From positions 1 through 6,478 of the forward strand of contig JAGQIT010000516.1 of the NCBI GenBank assembly GCA_020431135.1: a stretch of 6,478 bases of DNA. The letters run 5' to 3'. The translations under genes were made by a program, and so were the position numbers. Under the pieces are notes generated by a model that saw only the letters and a list, made by a program, of their open reading frames with translations, did not search any database and was not told where the DNA came from. This document shows positions 1 through 6,084 of this stretch, piece by piece (position 1 is the stretch's first letter; the number at the start of each line of letters is the position of its first letter). Source of the DNA: Myxococcales bacterium. Its GTDB lineage: Bacteria; Myxococcota_A; Polyangia; Nannocystales; Nannocystaceae.

Positions 1-1
1 C

Positions 2-931
2 GATCGCCTTGACGTCCTTGTGCTTCAGCTCTGACCAGGCGCTGACATAGAAGGTCATCGGCCCGACGATCGCCGTGCCGTCGCGCTTGTCGAGGTCGGT
101 GATCGCGGTCATCAGCTCGTCGTCGGAGTACTTGCCGACGCCGCTCTTCTCGTGCGGGGTGATGTTCGCCGACCACACCTGGCCCTCGCCCTGGAAGGGC
201 AGGGCGGCGAAGGGGCGGCCGCCGGCGAACGCCTTGTCGGCGATCGGCTTGCCGTCGTCGTCGCGCGGCGTGTGGCAGTAGCCGCAGTGGGCGAGCTCGA
301 CGAGGTACTTGCCCTCGGCCTCCGGCTCGGGCAGCGGCGGGTCGCCCGAGGGCTCGGGGATCGCCGGCTTGGCGACCTTGAGATCGGTGTTGCCGGCGAC
401 GGCGTTGTCGATCGGCTCGATCGTCCGCAGGTAGGCGACGAGCGCCTTCATGTCGTCGTCCGAGGCGGCGGCGAAGTACTCGTAGGGCATCACCGGGAAC
501 ATCTGCTCGCCGGTCGGGCGCACGCCCTTGCGGACGGCGTCGATGATCTGCTCGTCGGTCCAGCCGCCGATGCCGGTCTTCTTGTCCTGGGTGATGTTCG
601 GCGAGCGCCAGGTGCCGACGCTGTCCGGGTACTCGAGGCCGCCGGCGTACTGCTTGTCGAGGTCGGGGCCCTTGTCGGTCAGCGGCGTGTGGCAGGCGCG
701 GCAGTTCATCACTACCTCGGCGAGGTACTTGCCGCGGGCGAGGAGCTCGGGCGACGCGGGCTCGGCGTCATCCTTGGCGTCGGCCTCTTTGGCGTCGGCC
801 TCCTTGGCGTCGGCCTCCTTGGCGTCGGCCTCCTTGGCGTCGGTTTTCGCGCCCTTCTTCGCGTCGCCGCCGCAGGCGACGAGGCTGAGTCCGAGGGCGA
901 GGCAGGGGAGGAGCGTAGGGATTCGGTGCAT
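2..931 (-). CDS. Di-haem cytochrome c lipoprotein (partial, C-terminus off the left edge)
   Basis: Periplasmic electron carrier anchored by lipid. The 310 visible residues begin with a signal sequence ending in the lipobox LVAC (Cys20). An Asp/Ala/Lys/Glu-rich linker follows (about 23-57), including four EADAK units. Two similar cytochrome c domains come next. The first has CRACH at 77-81, the motif NITxDxxTGIG at 112-122 and a probable distal haem ligand Met148 in MPY. The second has CGYCH at 216-220, NITPxExSGVG from 256, and a candidate ligand Met292 in GPM. The repeated NIT...G(I/V)G signature places it near the cytochrome subunits of membrane alcohol, aldehyde and gluconate dehydrogenases, but no dehydrogenase is visible next to it. 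So the donor is unknown and it may be a free-standing c-type carrier. The ATG at 931 is supported by an AGGAGG 11 bases upstream and by the signal sequence starting at it. A strong hairpin separates it from the gene upstream, so it probably has its own promoter. Confidence 0.93.
   Translation of the reverse strand, partial: MHRIPTLLPCLALGLSLVACGGDAKKGAKTDAKEADAKEADAKEADAKEADAKDDAEPASPELLARGKYLAEVVMNCRACHTPLTDKGPDLDKQYAGGLEYPDSVGTWRSPNITQDKKTGIGGWTDEQIIDAVRKGVRPTGEQMFPVMPYEYFAAASDDDMKALVAYLRTIEPIDNAVAGNTDLKVAKPAIPEPSGDPPLPEPEAEGKYLVELAHCGYCHTPRDDDGKPIADKAFAGGRPFAALPFQGEGQVWSANITPHEKSGVGKYSDDELMTAITDLDKRDGTAIVGPMTFYVSAWSELKHKDVKAI
776..844 (-). repeat. 15-bp tandem repeat coding for EADAK units
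   Basis: Four complete 15-bp units (776-790, 791-805, 806-820, 821-835) plus a 9-base partial unit lie in the linker just after the lipoprotein cysteine. Three units are identical on the plus strand (GGCGTCGGCCTCCTT); the fourth differs by one base (CTCTTT in place of CTCCTT). Each encodes five residues of the EADAK type, so gain or loss of units would keep frame and only change the length of the spacer between lipid anchor and first haem domain. Near identity at the DNA level suggests recent slippage. Confidence 0.93.
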
Positions 932-942
932 GGGGGGTGGGG

Positions 943-948
943 CCTCCT
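943..948 (-). promoter_or_regulatory. Ribosome binding site of the cytochrome gene
   Basis: On the minus strand this reads AGGAGG, a full Shine-Dalgarno core, with 11 bases to the ATG at 931. It is the clearest ribosome binding site in the window and fixes the start of the cytochrome gene. The bases between it and the ATG are almost all C on the coding strand. Confidence 0.8.
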
Positions 949-982
949 GTCGTGGTGGGCAAGCCGTGCCCACGGCCCCATC

Positions 983-1004
983 TTCGTTGACCTGACGTAA
1001 CGAA
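983..1004. promoter_or_regulatory. Inverted repeat TTCGTT-N10-AACGAA, possible operator of the cytochrome gene
   Basis: Two perfect 6-base arms (983-988 and 999-1004) are separated by 10 bases. They lie 52-73 bases upstream of the cytochrome ATG and downstream of the preceding gene's terminator hairpin. The half-site centres are 16 bp apart, about one and a half helical turns. The site falls where a promoter would be expected, but I could not settle on convincing -35 and -10 boxes. A second small dyad, GCCGTG-CC-CACGGC at 963-976, lies between it and the ribosome binding site. Confidence 0.4.
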
Positions 1005-1019
1005 CAGGCCGCAATTTAT

Positions 1020-1052
1020 TCACGGCGCCGCCGCACATGCGGGGCGCCGTGA
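1020..1052 (-). terminator. Strong hairpin after the kinase-like gene, probable terminator
   Basis: A 10-base outer stem (1020-1029 with 1043-1052, perfect) continues after one bulged base (1030) into a 4-base inner stem (1031-1034 with 1039-1042) closed by a 4-base loop. It begins about 30 bases after the stop codon of the leftward kinase-like gene. On the minus strand the bases after the stem are AT-rich (AATAAATT) rather than a clean U tract, so termination may be partial or may depend on a protein factor. Confidence 0.6.
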
Positions 1053-1081
1053 GCGGGCGCACTGCCTGTTCGCGCGCGCCC

Positions 1082-2122
1082 TCAGGAGGCCGCGATCGCC
1101 TCGTCCTCGGGCGCGTCGCAGATCGGCCAGTGGAACCAGGCGACGTAGTGGTGGTCGCGGATCTCCGCGCCGACGTAGCCGCGGCTGAGGAGCGCGTCGA
1201 TGTCGTCGACCCCGACCGCGTCCGCGACCAGCGCGGCGCAGTTGTTGAGGCCGATCCCGTGGCCGCCGCGGGTCAGGCCGCCGCGGTAGAGCTTGCTGAG
1301 ATCGCCGCCGACCTGTTCGCTGAGCTGGACGTTGTGCTCGGGGTAGAGCGGGTTGCTGATCACCCAGCGGACGAGGCGCTCGTTGACCGGCAGGGCGGCG
1401 ATCTCGACCCTGTCGTCGGCGGTGAAGCGGGCCGCGTTGTTGACGTGGTTGTAGAGGACGCGGTCGAGGGCGGCGGTCTCGAGGTCGTAGTGCGAGACGA
1501 AGCCGTCGTACTCGAGGGCCGTGGACACCTTGATCGCGCGCTCGCCGATGCGATAGGTGGTGTTCGCCCACTTGTCGATGAAGTCGAGCATCGTGTGGGT
1601 CTTCACGCCGGCGTCGATCGCCCGCAGGGTCGGGTCGAGGTCGGTGATCGCGTTCCGCATGATGCGCGCGTGGTCGCGGGCGCGGAGGATCACGGAGTGG
1701 AGCTCGGCGCTGCTGATCGCGTCGCCGCGGCCCTCGGCGGCGGCGTAGCCGATCAGCGCCAGGAGGGCGCCGCCGCGGATGTCGTGGAGGGCGGCCCGGA
1801 CCTCGCGCGGCGGGGTCCCGAGCTTGTAGGTCGCGGCCCCGAGGTCGCGGAGCGTGAGGAGGAAGTTGCGGTCGCGGAGCTCGGTGAGGATGTGCTCGTG
1901 GAGCAGCGCCTCGTGGTGCTTGTCGCTGAGGTGGGCGGCGTCGCGGATGTGCAGCCACAGGCCGTAGGCCCGCTTGACGACGGCGTAGGTCTTGCGGATG
2001 AGCTCCTGGTCGGACTGGACGAAGCGGCTGAGGGCGACCGAGTGTCCGGTGCCGTCGAAGCGGCTCGTGCGGCGGACGTCGAGCTCCGCGGGGGCGAGGG
2101 CGATCAGTTCGTCGTGGGTCAT
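1082..2122 (-). CDS. Soluble histidine-kinase-like ATPase with atypical G1 motif
   Basis: A 346-residue protein with no signal or membrane segment, so probably cytoplasmic. Residues 1-100 are an unrecognised, apparently helical region. Residues about 103-167 look like a dimerisation and phosphoacceptor helical pair: HDIRGG at 113-118 resembles an H-box, with His113 the candidate phosphorylation site. Residues about 215-330 look like a GHKL-type ATP-binding domain. The N-box is at 222-234, with Asn225 and Asn229 followed by AARFT, and the second glycine motif is GHGIGL at 287-292. The usual DxGxG motif is absent; in its place is VISNPLYPE at 254-262, recalling the Asn-containing motif of AgrC-type kinases. 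The lid-like stretch LYRGGLTRGG precedes the glycine motif. No response regulator is nearby, so it may be an orphan sensor or an ATP-binding regulator that no longer phosphorylates. The ATG at 2122 has GGAG 11 bases upstream. The long upstream gap and downstream hairpin suggest a single-gene unit. Confidence 0.78.
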   Translation of the reverse strand: MTHDELIALAPAELDVRRTSRFDGTGHSVALSRFVQSDQELIRKTYAVVKRAYGLWLHIRDAAHLSDKHHEALLHEHILTELRDRNFLLTLRDLGAATYKLGTPPREVRAALHDIRGGALLALIGYAAAEGRGDAISSAELHSVILRARDHARIMRNAITDLDPTLRAIDAGVKTHTMLDFIDKWANTTYRIGERAIKVSTALEYDGFVSHYDLETAALDRVLYNHVNNAARFTADDRVEIAALPVNERLVRWVISNPLYPEHNVQLSEQVGGDLSKLYRGGLTRGGHGIGLNNCAALVADAVGVDDIDALLSRGYVGAEIRDHHYVAWFHWPICDAPEDEAIAAS

Positions 2123-2483
2123 CGTGGCGTGCGCTCCGCTGTGCGGATGGTGGAGTCACGCGGCCGCGGTCGAAAGGGGCGGTCTGGGGCGCTACGGGAG
2201 GGGATCCTCACGGTTCTCGCAGACCTCTGCGCTGTTCTGCGGCGTTCTCTTAGACATGTCTGATAAGACATGTTTTCGGGCGCGGGGACGCGCTCGCTTG
2301 ACGCGGATGGGTCGTCGCAGTGTCGGCGGCGCTCGGGCCAGCTGGCGGCGCAACGTCGTTCCTCTCGGCGGGCGTCGCCGGCGACGGAGGAAGAGACGCG
2401 ATCCGCACGGACGCGCCCCCGGAAAGCCGCGCCTCGGGCGAACGGCTCGGTGCGCGGCGTGAGGGCTCTAGCCTCGACGTGAT
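2123..2483. other. 361-base non-coding stretch with upstream control region of the kinase-like gene
   Basis: No convincing gene lies here. The open frames on both strands translate to Arg/Ser/Ala/Pro-rich sequence with no domain, as expected from random GC-rich DNA. The part nearest the kinase-like gene (2123-2280) holds the AGACATGT dyads and a smaller hairpin, CGCAGA-CC-TCTGCG (2218-2231). Between 2281 and 2483, downstream of the leftward lipoprotein gene, there is a 14-bp palindrome, CGTCGCCGGCGACG (2373-2386), but no clear U-tailed terminator. A small RNA cannot be excluded from sequence alone. Confidence 0.55.
2252..2275. promoter_or_regulatory. Tandem AGACATGT palindromes, likely operator
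   Basis: AGACATGT occurs at 2252-2259 and again at 2266-2273, 14 bp apart. The first copy sits in a perfect 10-bp palindrome (AGACATGTCT) and the second in a near copy (AGACATGTTT). Together they also form an inverted repeat with perfect 8-base arms (2254-2261 and 2266-2273) around GATA. The element is AT-richer than its surroundings and lies about 130 bases upstream of the kinase-like start, with no rightward gene nearby. It fits a binding site for a dimeric helix-turn-helix repressor such as a TetR- or MarR-type protein, but the regulator is not identifiable. Confidence 0.5.
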
Positions 2484-3572
2484 CTATCCCGCGGCCGCAG
2501 GCGCCGGCGTCGGCTTCTCCGCGGCCGCCGGCTCCTCGGGCTTCTCCGGGAAGGGCTCGCCGTCGGTGCGCACGACCTCGTCGCCGCGGCGCTTGGCGAA
2601 CTGGTAGTTGAGGCGCGCGACCGTGCGGATGCCGCCCTCCTGGGCGACCGAGGTGCTGATCTCCTCGCGCAGGAGATGGGGCTCGCCGATGTCCGCGAAG
2701 AAGAAGAGCGTGCCGCCGAAGGTGCCGCTGCGGGTGTTCTTGCCGTCGCTGGCCTCGAAGGTGCCGACCTCGCGGAGCTCGACCCGCTTGCCGCCGCCGT
2801 CCGGATCCTCGTCGATCTTGGCGACCTCCCAGGTCACCTTGCGACGGGCGAGGCGGCCGTCGGTGCGGAGCGTGCACGTCGCCTCCCAGGCCGCGCCGAC
2901 GCCGACCGGGACCTCGGGGAAGCGGATGCAGTAGAAGCGCTCGACGTCAGCGAGCTCGCGGGCGTTCTCCGACTCGAGCGCGGGCGCCGGGCCTTCAACG
3001 GTCGTCGCGCCCGCGCGCGTGCCGTCGGCGCGCAGCGAATGGCGCGTGACCAGGGCCGCGACCGCCTGCTCGTCGCGCTTGAGGTACGCGCCGGCCGGCG
3101 GCTCGGCGTCGAAGTTGCGGTAGCGATGCTCGAGCGTGCAGCTGCGGGCCTCGCCCTCGCCGGTGCACGCAGACACGGTGAGCTGCTCCTCGCGGGCGAA
3201 GCCCGTGGGCTGCTGCACGAGCGGCAGGCGCAGCGCGCCGACCGTGGTCATGCGGTAGATCGAGCCCTCCTCGAGGCCGAGCAGCAACCGGGTCTTTGGG
3301 CCATCTGGATTCTCGACCAGCAGCACCTCATCGGCCGACACCTTCGGGGCCGCGGACGCCGGATCCTTGGCCGCAGGCGCTTGGCTCGAGTTCGCGCTCG
3401 CGGGCGCGGATTCGACCGGTTTGGGCTTCTCGTTCGCAGGCGTCGCGCGATTGGCGAGGCCCGACGGCGCGGGCTCTTGGGTGCACGATCCCCCCAAGCA
3501 CATGATTGCGAGCGCCGTCGCGGCGGCCGTATGCCGGCGTCTTGCAGGGGAAACACGGTCTTGGTGGTGCAC
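2484..3572 (-). CDS. Putative lipoprotein, DUF6263-like
   Basis: 362 residues from the chosen GTG start. The N-terminus has RRR at 11-13, a hydrophobic run (about 15-29) and Cys30 in LGGSC, an imperfect lipobox because Gly occupies the -3 position. A Pro/Ala/Lys/Ser-rich linker follows (about 31-80), then a probably beta-rich core (about 83-328) and a Pro/Glu/Ala/Lys tail (about 339-362). The core has a GLEEGSIYRMTT segment near 99-110 and FPEVPVGVGAAW near 218-229. These resemble the 'L.KG..YR' and 'FP..PV.VGD.W' patterns that I associate with DUF6263 proteins, a family of unknown function. That match is tentative. Four cysteines, 136, 145, 215 and 233, could form two disulfides in the periplasm. 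An upstream in-frame GTG at 3626 would add 18 residues that spoil the signal sequence, so I prefer 3572, although neither has a clear ribosome binding site. It is divergent from the large lipoprotein gene. Confidence 0.82.
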   Translation of the reverse strand: MHHQDRVSPARRRHTAAATALAIMCLGGSCTQEPAPSGLANRATPANEKPKPVESAPASANSSQAPAAKDPASAAPKVSADEVLLVENPDGPKTRLLLGLEEGSIYRMTTVGALRLPLVQQPTGFAREEQLTVSACTGEGEARSCTLEHRYRNFDAEPPAGAYLKRDEQAVAALVTRHSLRADGTRAGATTVEGPAPALESENARELADVERFYCIRFPEVPVGVGAAWEATCTLRTDGRLARRKVTWEVAKIDEDPDGGGKRVELREVGTFEASDGKNTRSGTFGGTLFFFADIGEPHLLREEISTSVAQEGGIRTVARLNYQFAKRRGDEVVRTDGEPFPEKPEEPAAAEKPTPAPAAAG

Positions 3573-3622
3573 GGCGCGAGGATGACACGCCGCGGCGGAC
3601 CAGGAAAGCGGCCGTGCGGTCG

Positions 3623-3640
3623 ACACCTGTACAGGGGTGT
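3623..3640. promoter_or_regulatory. CCTGTACAGG palindrome in the divergent promoter region
   Basis: The perfect 10-bp palindrome CCTGTACAGG (3626-3635) sits within a longer imperfect dyad with ACACC (3623-3627) and GGTGT (3636-3640) arms. It lies between the two divergent lipoprotein genes, about 40 bases before the rightward ATG and about 50 bases before the leftward GTG, so one regulator bound here could act on both. A TATCCT at 3661-3666 could serve as a -10 box for the rightward gene, but no matching -35 box is evident. Confidence 0.4.
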
Positions 3641-3673
3641 GCGCAGCGTGACGCGGCGGGTATCCTGCGCGAC

Positions 3674-5842
3674 ATGCGATCGTCGTATCGTCGTACCCCC
3701 CTCCGTGTTCCTGGAGCCGTCGCGCTCGCTGTGGCTGGACTCCTCCCGCTGGGCTGTCAGCAGATCAAGGAGCTCGTCGGATTAGAGGAGAAGACCGAAG
3801 AGGTCGCCCCCACCGACACCGAGACCAAGGACGCGGCCGTGCCTGAGACCAAGGCGCCCGAGAAGCCGCCGGTGATCGCCCACGAAGAGCTGCCCGCGGT
3901 GCCTGAGACGGCGCAGCCCGTCGACGACCTGTTCCAGCTGATCCCGGACGGTGAGAGCGGCGCCTACGCGGTCGTTCGTCACCCCGAGGCGTTCATGGAC
4001 TACTTCTCGGAGGGCATCAAGCTGTACGAGAAGCCCATCGCGCGGCTGGCGGCGGCCGCGACCGAGAACCCGATGACGGCCGGAGAGGCTGGCAAGGCGA
4101 CCGGCGGGTTCGCGGAGGGCCGCGAGAAGTACGAGAAGTTCGCGGCCACCGTCGCGGAGACCGGCCTCGACCTCAGCCGCGGGCTCGTGGTCGCAAGCCC
4201 CAAGGGCAAGGACTCCGACGCGGTCATCATGTTCGTGGCCAAGGAGCCCGACGCGCTCAAGAACCTGCTCATCGCCATGGAGGCCGACGACGCCGAGAAG
4301 ACGGTGTGCAAGGCGTACAGCGACGTCGGCTACATGGGCTGCGCCGACAGCCAGAAGGCGCTCGACGCGTTCAAGCCCGGCGGCGACGCGGCCAAGCACC
4401 GCGAGGCGGCCGAGGCCTCGCTGCCCGGCGTCAACCTCGACGAGGCCAACGTCATCGCCCACATCCAGGACGAGTCCGACGGCCCGATCTACCTCGCGAT
4501 CTCGACCCCGCCTGGCACTCAGGTCATCCACGTCAGCCTGCCGAACAAAGACGCGGAGATGAAGCAGGCCAAGGAGATCTTCAAGACCGGCTCGCACGCG
4601 ATGCTCCGCTACGCGCAGCCCGGCACCGGGTTCTTCTGGTTCAACGTCGACATGAACGCGGTCAAGGCCAGCGATCCGCAGTTCGCCAGCGCGCCGCCGC
4701 CGGTCGACAGCGTCGTCAACTCCATGACCGGCGAGATCTTCATCGGCGGCTCCTCCGATCCCGCGGGCCTCCAGGTCCAGGTCGGCCTCACCGACGCCGC
4801 GCCGATCGCCGGGGTCATCGAGCTCGCGCTCGCCGGCGGCAAGGAGCTCGTGCCCAAGTCGATCCCCGACATCCCCGGCAGCAAGATCGTCTTCGAGGGC
4901 AAGGAGATCGACGGCGGCAGCGGCAAGACCAAGGCGCTGCACCTGAACGTCTCGGGCATCCCCGAGGCCGACGCGATCGCCCACATGACCAAGATGGACC
5001 TCGACGCGTGGTTCTACGCCCACGGCGACGCGGCGACCCTGGCGATCGGCGTCAACGCCGACAACGTCGGCAAGCTGCACGGCATCGTCGGCGCCGGCGC
5101 GAGCGAGACCACGCTCGTCACCTTGCCCAAGAGCCTGCGCGACAGCCTCGCCAAGGACGAGGTCAACGCGATCATCCACGTCCCGGTCGACACCCTGCAG
5201 GGCCCGCAGCTGCGCAAGCTGATCGACGCCGGCATGAAGAAGTTCGAGATGGCCAAGCCCGAGCTGGCCCACAGCATCCTCGACCTGTTCGCGCCGTTCT
5301 CGAGCACGACGATGTGGATCACCGAGTCCGACGAGCACATGGTCGTTCACTTCGCGCTGCGCGGGATCGGCAACACCAGCTCCGACGAGGGCAAGGAGGC
5401 GCTCGCGGCCACGGTCGCGGTGCTCGGCGGCGCGGCGCGGGAGTCGACCTTCGCGGCGCTCGTCGAGAAGTACCCGGCCTCGCCGTACACCGCCGCCTAC
5501 ATGGCGCGCGGCGGCGTCAACAGCGATGGCATGCTCGCCGGCTCGGCGATCGGCCTGACCGCGGCCGCGGTGGCGGTGGCCGTGCCGCTCGCGTTCGGCA
5601 TGCGCAACGAGGAGTTGATCACCGACCTCGGGATCACCATCGAGAAGAAGCCCGAGCCCAAGCCGGTCAAGAAGACCACGCCAAAGCCGAAGGCGACCGA
5701 CGACAAGAAGGCGACCGACACCAAGGCCGCGGACGACAAGAAGGCGACCGACACCAAGACCGACAAGACCGAAGAGGACAAGAAGGCCGCCGACGCCAAG
5801 GCTGAGCCCAAGAAGGCCAAGCTGATCAAGCTCGGCGGCTAG
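3674..5842 (+). CDS. Large putative lipoprotein with C-terminal hydrophobic segment and Lys-rich repeat tail
   Basis: 722 residues, function unknown. The N-terminus has Arg2, 6, 7 and 11, a hydrophobic run and Cys28 in LLPLGC, a slightly atypical lipobox with Pro at -3, so export and lipidation are likely. An acidic Glu/Thr/Pro/Lys linker follows (about 31-83). The main body (about 84-610) mixes alpha and beta and has only two cysteines, 212 and 223, which may pair. It opens with an LIPDGESGAYAVV stretch that reminds me weakly of DUF3352-type proteins; I would not name it on that basis. Residues 621-643 are a Gly/Ala/Val/Leu-rich hydrophobic segment long enough to cross a membrane. The tail from about 657 is dominated by Lys, Asp, Ala, Thr and Pro, with DDKKATDTK twice. 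The reading frame is open upstream to 3506, but only the ATG at 3674 places the signal sequence at the N-terminus. No good ribosome binding site is seen, and a leaderless transcript is possible. A strong terminator follows the stop. Confidence 0.86.
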   Translation: MRSSYRRTPLRVPGAVALAVAGLLPLGCQQIKELVGLEEKTEEVAPTDTETKDAAVPETKAPEKPPVIAHEELPAVPETAQPVDDLFQLIPDGESGAYAVVRHPEAFMDYFSEGIKLYEKPIARLAAAATENPMTAGEAGKATGGFAEGREKYEKFAATVAETGLDLSRGLVVASPKGKDSDAVIMFVAKEPDALKNLLIAMEADDAEKTVCKAYSDVGYMGCADSQKALDAFKPGGDAAKHREAAEASLPGVNLDEANVIAHIQDESDGPIYLAISTPPGTQVIHVSLPNKDAEMKQAKEIFKTGSHAMLRYAQPGTGFFWFNVDMNAVKASDPQFASAPPPVDSVVNSMTGEIFIGGSSDPAGLQVQVGLTDAAPIAGVIELALAGGKELVPKSIPDIPGSKIVFEGKEIDGGSGKTKALHLNVSGIPEADAIAHMTKMDLDAWFYAHGDAATLAIGVNADNVGKLHGIVGAGASETTLVTLPKSLRDSLAKDEVNAIIHVPVDTLQGPQLRKLIDAGMKKFEMAKPELAHSILDLFAPFSSTTMWITESDEHMVVHFALRGIGNTSSDEGKEALAATVAVLGGAARESTFAALVEKYPASPYTAAYMARGGVNSDGMLAGSAIGLTAAAVAVAVPLAFGMRNEELITDLGITIEKKPEPKPVKKTTPKPKATDDKKATDTKAADDKKATDTKTDKTEEDKKAADAKAEPKKAKLIKLGG
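5699..5758 (+). repeat. Perfect 27-bp direct repeat in the C-terminal tail
   Basis: Positions 5699-5725 and 5732-5758 are identical over 27 bases with a 33-bp period. They encode DDKKATDTK at residues 676-684 and 687-695, an 11-residue protein period. Identity at every codon position suggests a recent in-frame duplication. Confidence 0.92.
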
Positions 5843-5867
5843 CCGCCTCCGAGGAGCTCTCCACGAC

Positions 5868-5881
5868 GCCGACGAGTCGGC
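5868..5881 (+). other. Small hairpin GCCGAC-GA-GTCGGC before the terminator
   Basis: Two perfect 6-base arms (5868-5873 and 5876-5881) lie 25 bases after the stop codon of the large lipoprotein gene and 12 bases before its terminator. With a realistic loop of 4 bases the stem is 5 bp. It may stabilise the 3' end of the transcript, but a chance origin is also possible at this base composition. Confidence 0.35.
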
Positions 5882-5893
5882 CCGGAGTGAACC

Positions 5894-5932
5894 AAGACGC
5901 CGGATCGCGCGCGATCCGGCGTCTTCCTTTTT
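5894..5932 (+). terminator. Intrinsic terminator, perfect 32-bp palindrome plus T5
   Basis: Positions 5894-5925 form a perfect 32-bp palindrome with arms 5894-5909 and 5910-5925, starting AAGACGCCGG and ending CCGGCGTCTT. It is followed by CC and five T (5928-5932). In RNA the central bases would form the loop, leaving a GC-rich stem of about 14 bp. It begins 51 bases after the stop of the large lipoprotein gene. The minus-strand flank has no T run, so it acts rightwards. Confidence 0.92.
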
Positions 5933-5989
5933 GGATCGCGCCAAACCCGCAAAACCTCACCTTAACAGTAGATTTCAGAGCGCGCCCGC

Positions 5990-6010
5990 TCCCTCCAGGT
6001 GTGTGAGGGA
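5990..6010. promoter_or_regulatory. Inverted repeat TCCCTC-N9-GAGGGA upstream of the MerR gene
   Basis: Perfect 6-base arms at 5990-5995 and 6005-6010 surround a 9-base spacer, about 108 bases before the MerR-family start. Dyads of roughly this size are what MerR-family dimers bind, so autoregulation is possible. No promoter boxes flank it clearly, and the site could be chance. Confidence 0.3.
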
Positions 6011-6084
6011 ACGCAGAATCGATCGGGCTACGGCGTTCTCACCGTTGATCTCGCGCCGCCGAGGCTAGCCAAAAACATCACCAT

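Noticed and set aside
776..844. Possible CRISPR array
   Set aside because: The 15-bp units are directly adjacent with no spacers and lie in frame inside a coding region.
152..1000. A 282-residue plus-strand frame with GVGLL repeats
   Set aside because: It is antisense to the cytochrome gene; the repeats are the reverse reading of the EADAK units.
2252..2275. The dyad fits the p53 half-site consensus RRRCWWGYYY twice
   Set aside because: Bacteria have no p53; the match is a coincidence of a short degenerate palindrome.
2270..2482. Short plus-strand open frame of 70 residues in the intergenic stretch
   Set aside because: Its product is Arg/Ser/Ala-rich without a recognisable domain, and no ribosome binding site precedes it.
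3506..3673. Longer N-terminus for the large lipoprotein, using an in-frame start at 3506
   Set aside because: It would bury the signal sequence behind 56 residues and overlap the start of the divergent gene.
4306..5805. A 499-residue Arg-rich open frame on the plus strand
   Set aside because: It overlaps the lipoprotein gene in another frame and consists largely of Arg, Gly, Pro and His, as expected from a frame shift of GC-rich coding sequence.
3782..5944. A 720-residue open frame on the minus strand opposite the large lipoprotein gene
   Set aside because: It is rich in Leu, Gly, Arg, Val and Asp, with no domain or signal. GC-rich codon use on the plus strand removes stops from this antisense frame; the plus-strand protein has a signal sequence and sensible composition.
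5955..5973. CCTCACCTTAACAG resembling a SoxR-type binding site upstream of the MerR gene
   Set aside because: Only the left half resembles the SoxR box; the matching right half is absent, so there is no dyad.
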